64,000 bases of DNA from contig JAPNXP010000009.1 of the NCBI GenBank assembly GCA_028753945.1, forward strand, positions 4,402,001 to 4,466,000, written 5' to 3'. The position numbers and the translations under genes are program-made. The DNA is from Hexactinellida sp. DTS-2022 (Eukaryota > Porifera > Hexactinellida). Under the pieces are notes generated by a model. The model was given only the letters and a program-made list of their open reading frames with translations, made no database searches and was not told where the DNA came from. This document shows positions 1-9,030 of the stretch, one piece after another (position 1 is the stretch's first letter; each line of letters opens with the position of its first letter).

Positions 1-88
1 TGGCGGATTTGTATCGGCCAGAACAACAATAGTCGTGTCAGCTAAATATTGAAATAATAACTTAGAAATAAAACGTACTATTGTTATA

Positions 89-247
89 CAGTGGAGTTGC
101 TTTATTAGCAACTCCCCCATTAGCAATAATATTCCTTTATTAGCAACCGCTTTTCGGGTCCCAAGCGTAATAATACTGTTAATTTCATTCCCCTATTAGC
201 AACCAGATTTAGTGGCAAACACGTATGCTATTAAGCGAACTCCACTG
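89..247. mobile_element. pogo/Tc1-type MITE
   Basis: A short element whose ends are inverted copies starting CAGTGGAGTT, flanked on both sides by TA (87-88 and 248-249), the duplication typical of Tc1/mariner/pogo elements. The interior repeats a TTATTAGCAAC motif several times. It has no coding capacity and would depend on a transposase from elsewhere. Confidence 0.8.
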
Positions 248-249
248 TA

Positions 250-2160
250 TTTTCATTTAAATTTCTATATTGTATTTACCTGGAAAAGAATCTGTTGCAA
301 TCTCTATGCTATTTCCCTCAACTATTATATTTGTATGTCTATCAGCACTCACTTGAGTGATAACTATATAATCACATCTAGATACCAAATAAATAAAATA
401 TTACAACTAGTATATTAAACATTTTTCAGTCTAGTTACCTATATCTAGGGAAATGTAGAGAAGTAGAGTTATTCCTGTTGATACATTTACTTTCAAAAGA
501 ACAATCTGTAATATCACATATTTTGTAGTTGAATTGAAACCTATACAGAAATCAATTTTGTTCATGTTATCCGGAAATTCGAATTAACTGTAATGAGTGT
601 AATCACTTGCATGCATTAGGATATTCAGGAGAATTAAACTGACATTTCGCCTTATCCGTGTTCACAATAACGCGAGTCTACTGTCTATTAATGTGTTATT
701 CACAATAATAATTTATGCCAAATTCATCGCCTTACCATTGAATTGAAAGTTAATATCATCGTTAAAAAGAATTGACTCCAACAAAAGATGAAAGAATATA
801 CAAGTTAACCTAACTTGCTATGAGGCCATATTGCTGAACTTTGGATTGGACTGAGCAATTCATTGACTTGCAGAAATCAAAATACAAATATATTTTAGTT
901 CCAATTTTATAAACAGTACTATATTACGAAAGGTACAAGGGCTAGAGTCGATTTCCTGCCGTCAGCGCATAGTTAGTTAATACATTAAGTTAACATATAA
1001 AGTGCACTAGAAGCAATCGAAAAACTGGATTCCCTTGGGAAATCTAGCTTTAATAGAATAAGTATATTACAAAGCTAAAATAGAACGCATGTGTTGTTTG
1101 CTTGGGTAGCTTAATCCTCTCCATATTGACATCCAACTCTCTAAGTGAACGATAATTGGCTTTGTGAGCTAAATCTTCTATGTGAAATTAACATAAGTCA
1201 TGTACAAGCATATAATCTAGAAACAAAATTAGTTATATGTGGCCTCCTCCTCCCCTACAGCCACATTCCAGTCCTCTCCATTTATAAATGAACATACTGC
1301 ACTGTTATGTTAACAGACCGCACTGCGTAGGCTCCGGTATGGTTGGTAGGGCCCTGGACATACCAATAATTTGTTGATTCTCTATTTAACCAATTGCAAA
1401 TTGAAAATTGTCACCCAAGTCCCAATCAATCTAAAACCCAAATAAAAATGGGTATACAAATCCACATCCGGAATCTACGCCCCTTATACAGACAGCACTA
1501 CAATAATAATCCAACGTAATTTAGCCAATAAATTAGCTAGAAACTCACCTGTATTGAATTCCAATCCTTGTGTTTCGTCCCGGCCTGGACTCGTCAGTTG
1601 CGTTGCCTTTCCGCAATACACTTTAGATGGAGAAGTGTTGGTTGAGTGTTACGTAATAATTCGCCACTGGGGATGTGCCGTTGCAGGTCGCGTTACCATT
1701 ATCTGGGCTCACCATGATAGGGATTGCGTAGCCTGTATAACCTCGAGCAGAGGTCCCCAACAAGGTTCGATGTACCTTGCCTTTGAGCGCTTTCGAATTG
1801 AATAAGTGCAGGAAGAAATGTACTGTGAACTACAAAACGTTCAAAAGGTTAATAGAAGAGCAAAGACGTAGTAGCGAGAATGTTAAAAGTAGCTAGCATT
1901 CTGAAATTATAATCTATGGAAGGCATTGGAAGCTAATTTTGAATCTCTTAAATAGATAGGCAATGAATCAATAATTAGGCGAGGTCCTTTTAAGTACTAA
2001 ATAATTGTTGTTGCCATTGATTAACTACGAGAACCAGATTGCGTAAATCTGACAATAGATTCGAATATCTGTTGGTAAATTACTATGCATTGTATACAGA
2101 CATACAATTTCAAAAAATACATCAAATCTATACAATAAATTAAACACAATTAATCTTCAT
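250..2160. other. AT-rich stretch, no gene recognised
   Basis: About 1.9 kb of AT-rich DNA. The only frame of note, 1554-1805 on the plus strand, shows no domain or compositional sign of being a gene. No clear TIR pairs or RNA genes were seen. Confidence 0.5.
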
Positions 2161-2164
2161 ATAT

Positions 2165-2800
2165 TTATATAGCAAGGGTAACAGGGTATTTTGGGTCTGG
2201 CTCGAAAAAGTTCGAGTTTTGAACAAAAATTAACACATAATGACGTAATTGTCACATTTTCAAAATGTGGAAATCGACCCAATTAATCATAACTCACACG
2301 CTATAAGAGAAAGTATAATATAATATGCATATTTATTGTATCAACATATCTCCCACCAGTGATGTGCTCCGTTACTAGTAACGGAGTAACGGTAACGGAA
2401 AAAGTAACGGTAACGGGCATCTGTTACTTTTAACTAGTTACCGTTATCTTTAATCAGTCACTCTTACCATTACATTACCGTAACACAGTAACCGTTACTA
2501 CGTTAAACTTATTCCATTGCCATTACAGTTACATTAAGGTAAACTGTACTGAATAAAGGTAAACGGATAAATTAACAAAAGTAACGGAGTAACGGTAACG
2601 GGAGAAAAAAAGTAACGGTAACGGAGTAACGGAAGATTTAGTAACGGAGCACATCACTGTCCCCCACCCAAAATCACGAATATGCTTACTCATTGATAAA
2701 ATGACATCACCATGATAATGCACAGAGTCTTTCTTATAATCGAGGTGTATATAGTATTTGAAACCGATTTCAGCCAATAATGCAAAATCCTTGTATCACC
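2165..2800. repeat. Diverged arm of the 45.4-kb foldback repeat family
   Basis: On both sides of the hAT MITE at 2357-2659 the sequence resembles an arm of the foldback at 45406-46453. Shared features include a TTATGACGTMATTGT-like segment, an ACGCTATAAGAGA/GCACTCTAAGAGA segment, and AATATGCTTACTCATT at 2683-2698 matching 45737 onward. The match is partial and was judged by eye, so this is probably an old copy later hit by the MITE. Confidence 0.4.
2357..2659. mobile_element. hAT MITE with GTAACGG repeats
   Basis: A 303-bp element with 21-bp TIRs beginning CAGTGATGTGCTCCGTTAC. The flanks TCTCCCAC (2349-2356) and TCCCCCAC (2660-2667) form an 8-bp TSD with one mismatch, as expected for hAT. 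The interior next to each end is made of GTAACGGAGTAACGGTAACGG-type subterminal repeats, which in hAT elements are often transposase binding sites (inference). Confidence 0.85.
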
Positions 2801-3296
2801 AGCTCTCTCAGATCGTGATACCGAGAACCTGGGTTTAAAAAACAATTCCCGAGACTAAAGATTAAAAACCCTACTTATTATCCCTACAACACAAACTACC
2901 ATCATGATCCATCAACAATAAGGTACACGTATAATGAATCAATGATACACCCAGACCTCGAAGGAGGAAGGTTTTCAATTAAATATTCTTCGACTGGATG
3001 GAGTTAATTCAAAAATCAACCAAAAAGCTATCTTCAAAGAAGCATAATTGGTATACAAGTGAGTGACTTTATTAATTTTAAGTAAGAATACATATACTAG
3101 TTGTTGTTACAATAGTAACGGTGGTCGAATGAGGCCGGTAACACCAAATACGAACAAACAAAGTCGGAAAACGGACCTTGTGAAGTGAACCCTCGCTAAG
3201 TGACCGAAACCGAAATAGTTGTACTAAATAGCTGCAAATTCGTACCTATTTTGATTAATAAATGGATCGAGTAAAGGTAAAAATTGAACTCACATA

Positions 3297-5762
3297 TTAA
3301 GAACACTTGTCACAAGTGAAAGATCCAGCTGAGACAATCTCGTATACTACATCAGCGCAGTAGCAGTGGATCCAGTCTGAGCAGACATCACAGCATACCC
3401 ATTGCGACTCAATCTTCTTCCCGATTCGTCTGAGTGCTACTGGGTCCGGCTCTCTCTTATCGCAAATCGCACAAAGGGTGGTCGACTCTTCTGAACATCT
3501 AGACTCATCACCAGAAGACGGACTAGAGACAGAAGGAGTACTACGCTCTTTGAGTTTTCTCTTCACGCCTGTAGAAACTCCTCTCGCCTGTCTGCCCCGT
3601 CCTCGGGCCTGCCTACCTCGGGCCTGCCTACCTCTCTTGCTTTGCGTGCTCTCAGCTCCATACTGTCCTCCTCTATAGCTACCCCCGCCTTCTGATTTCA
3701 GCAGTGCCTTTTCTCGGTGCTGCTTGACTAGCTTCATTCTTCTTCGTCGTCGTTGGAAATTAGATTTAATTTTGGCAGTACGGGAATATTGCAACTTATG
3801 AATACGGTCGATCATTGATTGGTAGGCATGTCGCGATGGAGACAGTCCAAGGTCGTACATAATCCCGAAGAGTGGCAGTTCTCCTTCATTGAAACTCAGA
3901 ACAGAGATGGCAGTGCTAATCCTGATAGATTGAGGAGACACGTGCTTGTTCTTGGGGCAGAGGCACCATATCATGTTGTGCAGGGATTCGTTTGCATTCT
4001 GAGTTAGACCTAGCGTCAGATGGCTGCAGAACTCAGTCGTGGCATATTTGTTGAAGGCCTCGCGTACCTTCTGGATTTCAATAGGTGTAAAGGTGGTCAA
4101 AGTAGCTGGTGCTGTGGAACTAGATGGTTTATTCCAACGACACCATGTGTTCTCTCCGGTAGGACAGCCAGAATGAATTCCTGCCGCATGATCGAGGAGA
4201 ATATGTAGATCTCGTGACAGCTTATCAGGTGTTGTCCCACGGTTCTGTAAGATAACAGTGGAATAGTTCGCGGCGATATAGTCAGCTTTCCATTCGGTGA
4301 GTTTGTGTTGTACATAGGTTTTTGTCTTCGTATTAGGCTTGATTTTCTTTAGGTTCTTCTTCAGACGCTTGGCAACATGTGTCAGACATTCTTCTTTTCG
4401 CACTTTCACAAGAGGGTAGGGATCAAGTGTTGTTACATGCTGAAAGGCCTTAGAGTCTCCGTCACCAACAAACACGGAATACACCAGGTGGTTCTTCTCC
4501 AAGCTGCGACCCCAGATCCTCTCGGCAGCTTCGGGCTCCATTGCTTGAGAAGAACCAGTGTAGTTTCTGTTGCAGTTCGGCTTATGACGCTCTAGCCATT
4601 TCTCGTACTCGGATGGTTTGTCCTTCTGTTTCTCTTCTGTCCATATAGAGCACTTCTCGCATAGTCGACTCAAGATCTCGTAGTCCAGTACTTTCTTGGT
4701 GGAGGTAGAGATGGCAGCACCGAAACCTATATTGGAGTAGAAACCCCTGGTCTTCCAGGAGCTGTCGAAACTAATTGTTACATTGATAGCATTAGGCTCG
4801 GGAGATGGTTCTGAATCTACCTTCTGGTGTAGCTGATCAGCAGCTTCAGACATCGAAAGATTAACCGCTTTTTTTGTAACACCTTCAAGACGGATGGCAT
4901 ATCGAGATGGTATTGATTGAACTGGTGGTGGCATATCAAATATTGTAGCAATTTTATGTAAATCACGCCATGACATACCGGTTGAATGTGTGGCCAGTAC
5001 CGACCTCATTGTAACCTCATTCATGTCTCTGCTGGTAAACGGGACATTGACACAAGTATGGTGGCTGGGCATGTCCAGAGAACGTGAGGAAGGGAAGGTT
5101 GCGTGTTCTGAATGGCACGTCTGGCACTTGACTCTAAAGAATGTCTGCCAGCCGTGCTGCCATCTTTCTTCGTACAAGACGAGAGGACCATTGCATTTGT
5201 TGCATTTAAAGGTAGAGAATACCTCAGCTAAAATGCCTACATCAAGGATCCTCATTCCAGTTGGTTTAGAAGCGGTCCTTAAAGAACTATCCTGAGATGT
5301 TTTAAATTCGACTGGTCGAGAATGGGTATATGGTGGAACGCGGAATTTAGAGGCATATCCTCGAATCGGGTGGGCTTTGAAGAATTTGTGTTTCTTCGGT
5401 TTGCTTATCTTGGAATTTGGGTCTGCAATCTTGACTGATGGAAATTCTTTGGTATCAGGATTGCCAACAGTGTGTCTTCTGGCGTAGATTCGCTTGCGAG
5501 GGCGACCCCCACGTCTCCGGTTTCGAAAACTGTCGGTGGCCTGAGATTCTATGTCAAGTGAAAAAAAGGACTCCGAAATCCCCGGTGTTGATGGAGGTAT
5601 AGATGTTTGGGATGATGTTGGCGCAGGTGCTTGTGAAGCGATGGTAGCAACGGGGGGCTCGGTATCTGAAGGAAAGCTGTCCTGATCTGTTGAATTAGAT
5701 TTGGGAATGAAATCATCAGGCTCATTGAAAATCTCTCCATCGAAGCTGGATTCGCTCGACAT
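3297..5762 (-). CDS. Mutator-like transposase with C-terminal PHD finger
   Basis: An uninterrupted 821-codon frame. The N-terminus (about 1-160) is Ser/Pro- and then Lys/Arg-rich. A CxxC...CxxC zinc motif follows near 187-220. The core matches the Mutator-like transposase domain found in many invertebrate transposons: ISFDSSWKTRG supplies an acidic residue at D333, VGDGDSK at D434/D436, and NANESLHNMIW at E592, a plausible DDE triad. A run of RGRQARG repeats near 715-740 precedes a C-terminal PHD finger (about 763-820) with the full C4HC3 pattern (CAIC, CCDVC, WIHCYC, CDKC). PHD fingers normally read histone tails, so chromatin-directed insertion or a domesticated regulator is possible (inference). 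There are no stops, frameshifts or introns, and all expected residues are present, unlike every other transposase in the window. No flanking TIR pair was found. A possible poly(A) signal on the minus strand lies at 3068-3073. Confidence 0.8.
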   Translation of the reverse strand: MSSESSFDGEIFNEPDDFIPKSNSTDQDSFPSDTEPPVATIASQAPAPTSSQTSIPPSTPGISESFFSLDIESQATDSFRNRRRGGRPRKRIYARRHTVGNPDTKEFPSVKIADPNSKISKPKKHKFFKAHPIRGYASKFRVPPYTHSRPVEFKTSQDSSLRTASKPTGMRILDVGILAEVFSTFKCNKCNGPLVLYEERWQHGWQTFFRVKCQTCHSEHATFPSSRSLDMPSHHTCVNVPFTSRDMNEVTMRSVLATHSTGMSWRDLHKIATIFDMPPPVQSIPSRYAIRLEGVTKKAVNLSMSEAADQLHQKVDSEPSPEPNAINVTISFDSSWKTRGFYSNIGFGAAISTSTKKVLDYEILSRLCEKCSIWTEEKQKDKPSEYEKWLERHKPNCNRNYTGSSQAMEPEAAERIWGRSLEKNHLVYSVFVGDGDSKAFQHVTTLDPYPLVKVRKEECLTHVAKRLKKNLKKIKPNTKTKTYVQHKLTEWKADYIAANYSTVILQNRGTTPDKLSRDLHILLDHAAGIHSGCPTGENTWCRWNKPSSSTAPATLTTFTPIEIQKVREAFNKYATTEFCSHLTLGLTQNANESLHNMIWCLCPKNKHVSPQSIRISTAISVLSFNEGELPLFGIMYDLGLSPSRHAYQSMIDRIHKLQYSRTAKIKSNFQRRRRRMKLVKQHREKALLKSEGGGSYRGGQYGAESTQSKRGRQARGRQARGRGRQARGVSTGVKRKLKERSTPSVSSPSSGDESRCSEESTTLCAICDKREPDPVALRRIGKKIESQWVCCDVCSDWIHCYCADVVYEIVSAGSFTCDKCS

Positions 5763-6698
5763 TATTAGTAAAGCTAATATTTAAGAAAATATAATAATAA
5801 ATATAAAGAATGAATACGGTAATACTCTGAAAAAGCACCGTGAATTGAAATGCGCCGGGATGTTATGTATTATTTGTCAACCTATTCAGTGAGGATATCA
5901 TTGGTTTGGAGATTTCTGAATACAGTAACTGGGTTCACTACCGTAATGATCTGAATAAGCGCCGGGGTTTCTCATCATGAAAAAAAGCGACCGGGCGCTT
6001 ATTCAGGGAATTACGGCATATGACTCAGAAACAATCCATAAATTTGGTAGACTGGAGACCTTCATACCGAGATAGGAAGTCAAAACCAGTTATTTCTTAT
6101 CCTATCTTTGTTAGGACGAAAGAATAAATTTATATAAATCGAAGAATTGTACAAAAGACTGTGGATGTCATCTTACTATCATAGAGTAATCAAAATCTTT
6201 TACGCCGTATGTATAATAATTCTGGATAGAAGTACATACCACTCTGTTCTATTCATTCCCACTTCTCTTATAGTCCACTAATATGTTTGCCCACTTCGGG
6301 CCATTTGCCCACTGATGGACTATTAGAGAAAATAATGTACGTATATACTATATACTACTGTATATTTATATCTAAAGTAGACCTGTCTAGTCCAAAACCA
6401 TTGGGATATGAAAAAATCTAGGATTATCCTGGGTCTACTGTATATATAGTACACTGAGAGAGTTGTAATCACAACAGTGTGAATACATCATTTCTCGAAT
6501 ACGTAAAAGGCAGAGTCAATAAAATGGCATTTGCAAGAAAAAATAAATACCCATTAGTTCATACTTGAAGTGTAAATACACTAATTTAGCAATTTAGCAA
6601 AATTAATATTTGTTGTTAATTACAAAATAAGTAACAAACTCGAGAAATTCAAAATTAACCTAGAGACTAGCTTCCAAATGCTAATATAGGTTAACAAG
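5763..6698. other. Gene-free stretch with MITE fragments
   Basis: AT-rich DNA upstream of the PHD-containing transposase. It holds a CGGTAATACTCTGAAAAAGCACC end fragment near 5815, a complete short MITE at 5939-6018, and a palindromic segment around 6258-6330 built on TTCTCTTATAGTCCACT/GGACTATTAGAGAA. No gene or promoter element could be supported. Confidence 0.5.
5939..6018. mobile_element. Short MITE of the CGGTA...AATAAGCGCC family
   Basis: About 80 bp with inverted ends (TACCGTAATGATCTGAATAAG on the left, its imperfect complement on the right) followed by GCGCC-type inner repeats. It is the shortest of three family members; the others are at 13944-14184 and 23706-23955. Confidence 0.6.
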
Positions 6699-6846
6699 CA
6701 GTGAACTCCCGTTATAACGAAGTGATAGGGGCTTCTTCGTTGTAAATTCAATACAAGTAGAGGAAAATAAATGCATTTTAGCATTATCTACTTTGCTATA
6801 AGGCGATTATTCGTTATATACAACTATATCATAACGGGAGTTACTG
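6699..6846. mobile_element. pogo-type MITE (ACTCCCGTTATAACGAAG family)
   Basis: 148 bp with ends beginning CAGTGAACTCCCGTTAT and an inverted partner ending in GGGAGTTACTG. TA follows the right end; the left flank is AG, so the TA duplication is imperfect. Related copies lie at 55442-55832 and 63427-63530. Confidence 0.65.
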
Positions 6847-7151
6847 TATGTATATTTTGGATTCTACATGTAAAATTCCAAATATGAATATTTTATTTAT
6901 TTTTACAAAATAGATAAACAAATTAGTGAAAAGTACAACAGTACACCCTCGCTAATCCGAACAGAAGTGTTCCGTTTCAAAAGAAATTCTGTCCCGATTA
7001 GTGAAATAATACGTTTTCTATAGACCCTGTTGCATGAGAAATTGAATTGCCGTGAGAAATTGAATATAACCATGGATGCCGTGAGAAATTGAATAAAACC
7101 TGTTAACATAATGTGAATCTTTAGTCTCTATAGATTGCAAATAATACTATA

Positions 7152-7249
7152 CCGTAGAAGCTGTCTAATCCGACACTAGGGACAGGAAATTTGTGTCGGA
7201 TTAAGGAGACTTCCGGTTTATAGGGGATCGAATTACGCAGGTTCTACTG
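7152..7249. mobile_element. 98-bp pogo-type MITE
   Basis: The inverted ends read CCGTAGAAGCTGTCTAATCC and the complement of GGTTCTACTG, flanked by TA on both sides (7150-7151 and 7250-7251). It is nested inside the 6939-7758 element. Confidence 0.5.
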
Positions 7250-7362
7250 TACTCATATTGTTGACTCAATAATTTATATAATTTATGTAGTATTTTCTAT
7301 ATTTTAAATTAGTCATTTTACAGGTCTGTTGTTATTCTTTATTATTGTCATAATAAAATGAG

Positions 7363-7514
7363 CAGATTACTTATATGGAGCTCAGTTACTGGTAACTGAA
7401 CTCCATATAAGGAGTTGTTTGAATTTTAAAAGAAACATAACCTCAGAAATGAAATTTTGACATAAATAAAAACCACTTCAGTTACCAGTAACTCAGCTCT
7501 ATATAAGTATTTTG
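7363..7514. mobile_element. MULE-type MITE with perfect 9-bp TSD
   Basis: 152 bp. The ends are CAGATTACTTATATGGAGCT and the complement of AGCTCTATATAAGTATTTTG, each followed by an inner CAGTTACTGGTAACTG palindrome. The flanks are identical 9-mers TAAAATGAG (7354-7362 and 7515-7523). A 9-bp duplication is the Mutator signature. A second copy in the opposite orientation interrupts the gypsy reverse transcriptase at 38140-38292. Confidence 0.8.
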
Positions 7515-8525
7515 TAAAATGAGTAATGAATGAACTATTGCTTGATTGCTTTGAATTGAATTTGGAGATTCAATTTCTCACGGCATCCATGGTTATATTC
7601 AATTTCTCACGGCAATTCAATTTATCATGCAACAATACTACCTAAAATACTTATTTTTGTATAATTCCAATCTAAAATACAAATTTTTTTTTATTTTTTC
7701 CCCAGTTTTAACGAAAAATTATGTGGGGTCTCCTGTTCGGACTAGCGAGGGTGTACTGTATAATGTATGTAAAGTATTACCAATTTTAAATTTAGAAATA
7801 AGTTTCTTCAAAATATTGACTTGCAAACATGAGTAAATTACACGTACCATCAGTTAATTTATTCTATGGGAAGTAGTATATAGTGGAACATTTATTCTCA
7901 AACATTTATTCTAGAATAAATATTTGAGATGATGTTGGCAATGGTAGAAGACGGCCTTGTCCCATATCGGGAATTGGGGATTAGAAAAATACTGATGGAA
8001 TATGTTGAAAGTGGCCTGCGAATTAATCAAATTCATTGAAATTTGAACATTGAAGTTCGACTCGTTTGACATGTTTTGTTTCTTATGTAGCCGCCCTTCC
8101 CACCCCCAACTCCCTAGAAAAAGTTTCCCAATTGAAGGCTCAAGGACACCCTCGTAATCCGAACAGTGGACATGCGACCTATCATATCTTTAAATTTGCA
8201 TCCATTCATTCAAATTGGCAAAAAATGTTGGCAATATCTACAATATCCATCACCTATGTATGAAAGCCTAATAACACATTCACGTTTCTCGGTCGAAAGA
8301 CATTAGTGGCTTCGGGCCTCATTCAGTGAAGTTGATGTCACAGTTGGCCCTATGGAAGCCAGGCCACCTTTGATATCTAGGGCAGTGTTATATCCAGGAG
8401 CGCCATACGCATAGAGGCGTATAAATAGAGATATGTTTGCGTTTAGGAACGCGAAAACTGCCGAAAGTCCGCATAGAGTAATACAAAACTAACCTTTTAG
8501 CCGTCAAATTTCATTATGTAGTGAC

Positions 8526-8977
8526 CATAGGCGCCAAGTTTGGGGTTTTGGGGCGGTCCCCTCCCAAATTGCTGATGGGGGGGGGGGAGGCAGGGGTGGC
8601 GCCAGGATTTCCCAGACAGGGGGGGCTAAATAGAGGGAACGCGATCAGCTGCCCAGTATAAACTTTCCCCGGCGGGAGGCTATTGCCCCCCGCCCCCTGC
8701 CTCCCCCCTAGCGCCACCCCTGGGGGGAGGCTGGGATCACTGGGAGCGATCCCCCGGACCTGTCGGTGGATTTAATCTTTATATGAAAGTGGTCCTTTTG
8801 AACGACCAAGGGATGATAGAGGGTGAGAATTACGTTAGTTTACTCAATATATCCGGATTTTGTTTCTGAAAAAACAAATCTTGAAATATTAGTAAACCTC
8901 CCAGTAAGCCCCCCCCCCCCGACCCCCAAGTGGGCCCCCCCATCTTTGATTATATTTTCCAAAACTTGACGCCTATG
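8526..8977. mobile_element. hAT MITE (CATAGGCGCCAAGTTTGG family), middle shell
   Basis: The termini CATAGGCGCCAAGTTTGG and the complement of CCAAAACTTGACGCCTATG are flanked by perfect 8-bp duplications GTAGTGAC (8518-8525 and 8978-8985). It sits inside the 8383-9022 element and itself contains 8591-8722. A close relative is at 26323-26647. Confidence 0.85.
8591..8722. mobile_element. hAT MITE, innermost of the nest
   Basis: 132 bp, termini CAGGGGTGGCGCCAGG and the complement of TAGCGCCACCCCTG, flanked by GGGGGAGG on both sides (8583-8590 and 8723-8730). The flank is low-complexity, so the TSD is less decisive alone, but the TIR match is clear. Confidence 0.7.
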
Positions 8978-9030
8978 GTAGTGACCTAGGAGTGTTCAAT
9001 TCTAGTCCTGTATAATACCCTGATCCAGGG

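Larger units (their letters stand above)
6939..7758. mobile_element. 820-bp TIR element hosting two later insertions
   Basis: The ends CAGTACACCCTCGCTAATCC and their inverted copy (25 of 26 bases match) define the element; TA follows the right end. Just inside is a second pair of inverted repeats at about 7026-7093 and 7567-7634, each built from repeated GAGAAATTGAAT units. Between them sit a small pogo-type MITE (7152-7249) and a 9-bp-TSD MITE (7363-7514). There is no coding capacity. Confidence 0.6.
8383..9022. mobile_element. hAT MITE, outer shell of a three-level nest
   Basis: The ends CAGTGTTATATCCAGG and the complement of CCTGTATAATACCCTG are flanked by ATCTAGGG (8375-8382) and ATCCAGGG (9023-9030), an 8-bp TSD with one mismatch. 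Without its 452-bp insert and the extra TSD it would be about 180 bp. It belongs to the CAGG(G/C)TTTCATCCAGG family also seen at 44627, 53042 and 59383, sharing an ACGCATAGAGGCGTA-like inner segment. Confidence 0.75.

Noticed and set aside
1554-1805. 83-codon frame as a small gene
   Set aside because: No domain, no supporting context, and its length is compatible with chance.
3478-5295. Plus-strand frames opposite the PHD-tailed transposase
   Set aside because: They are antisense shadows of the 821-codon gene; they have no motifs.
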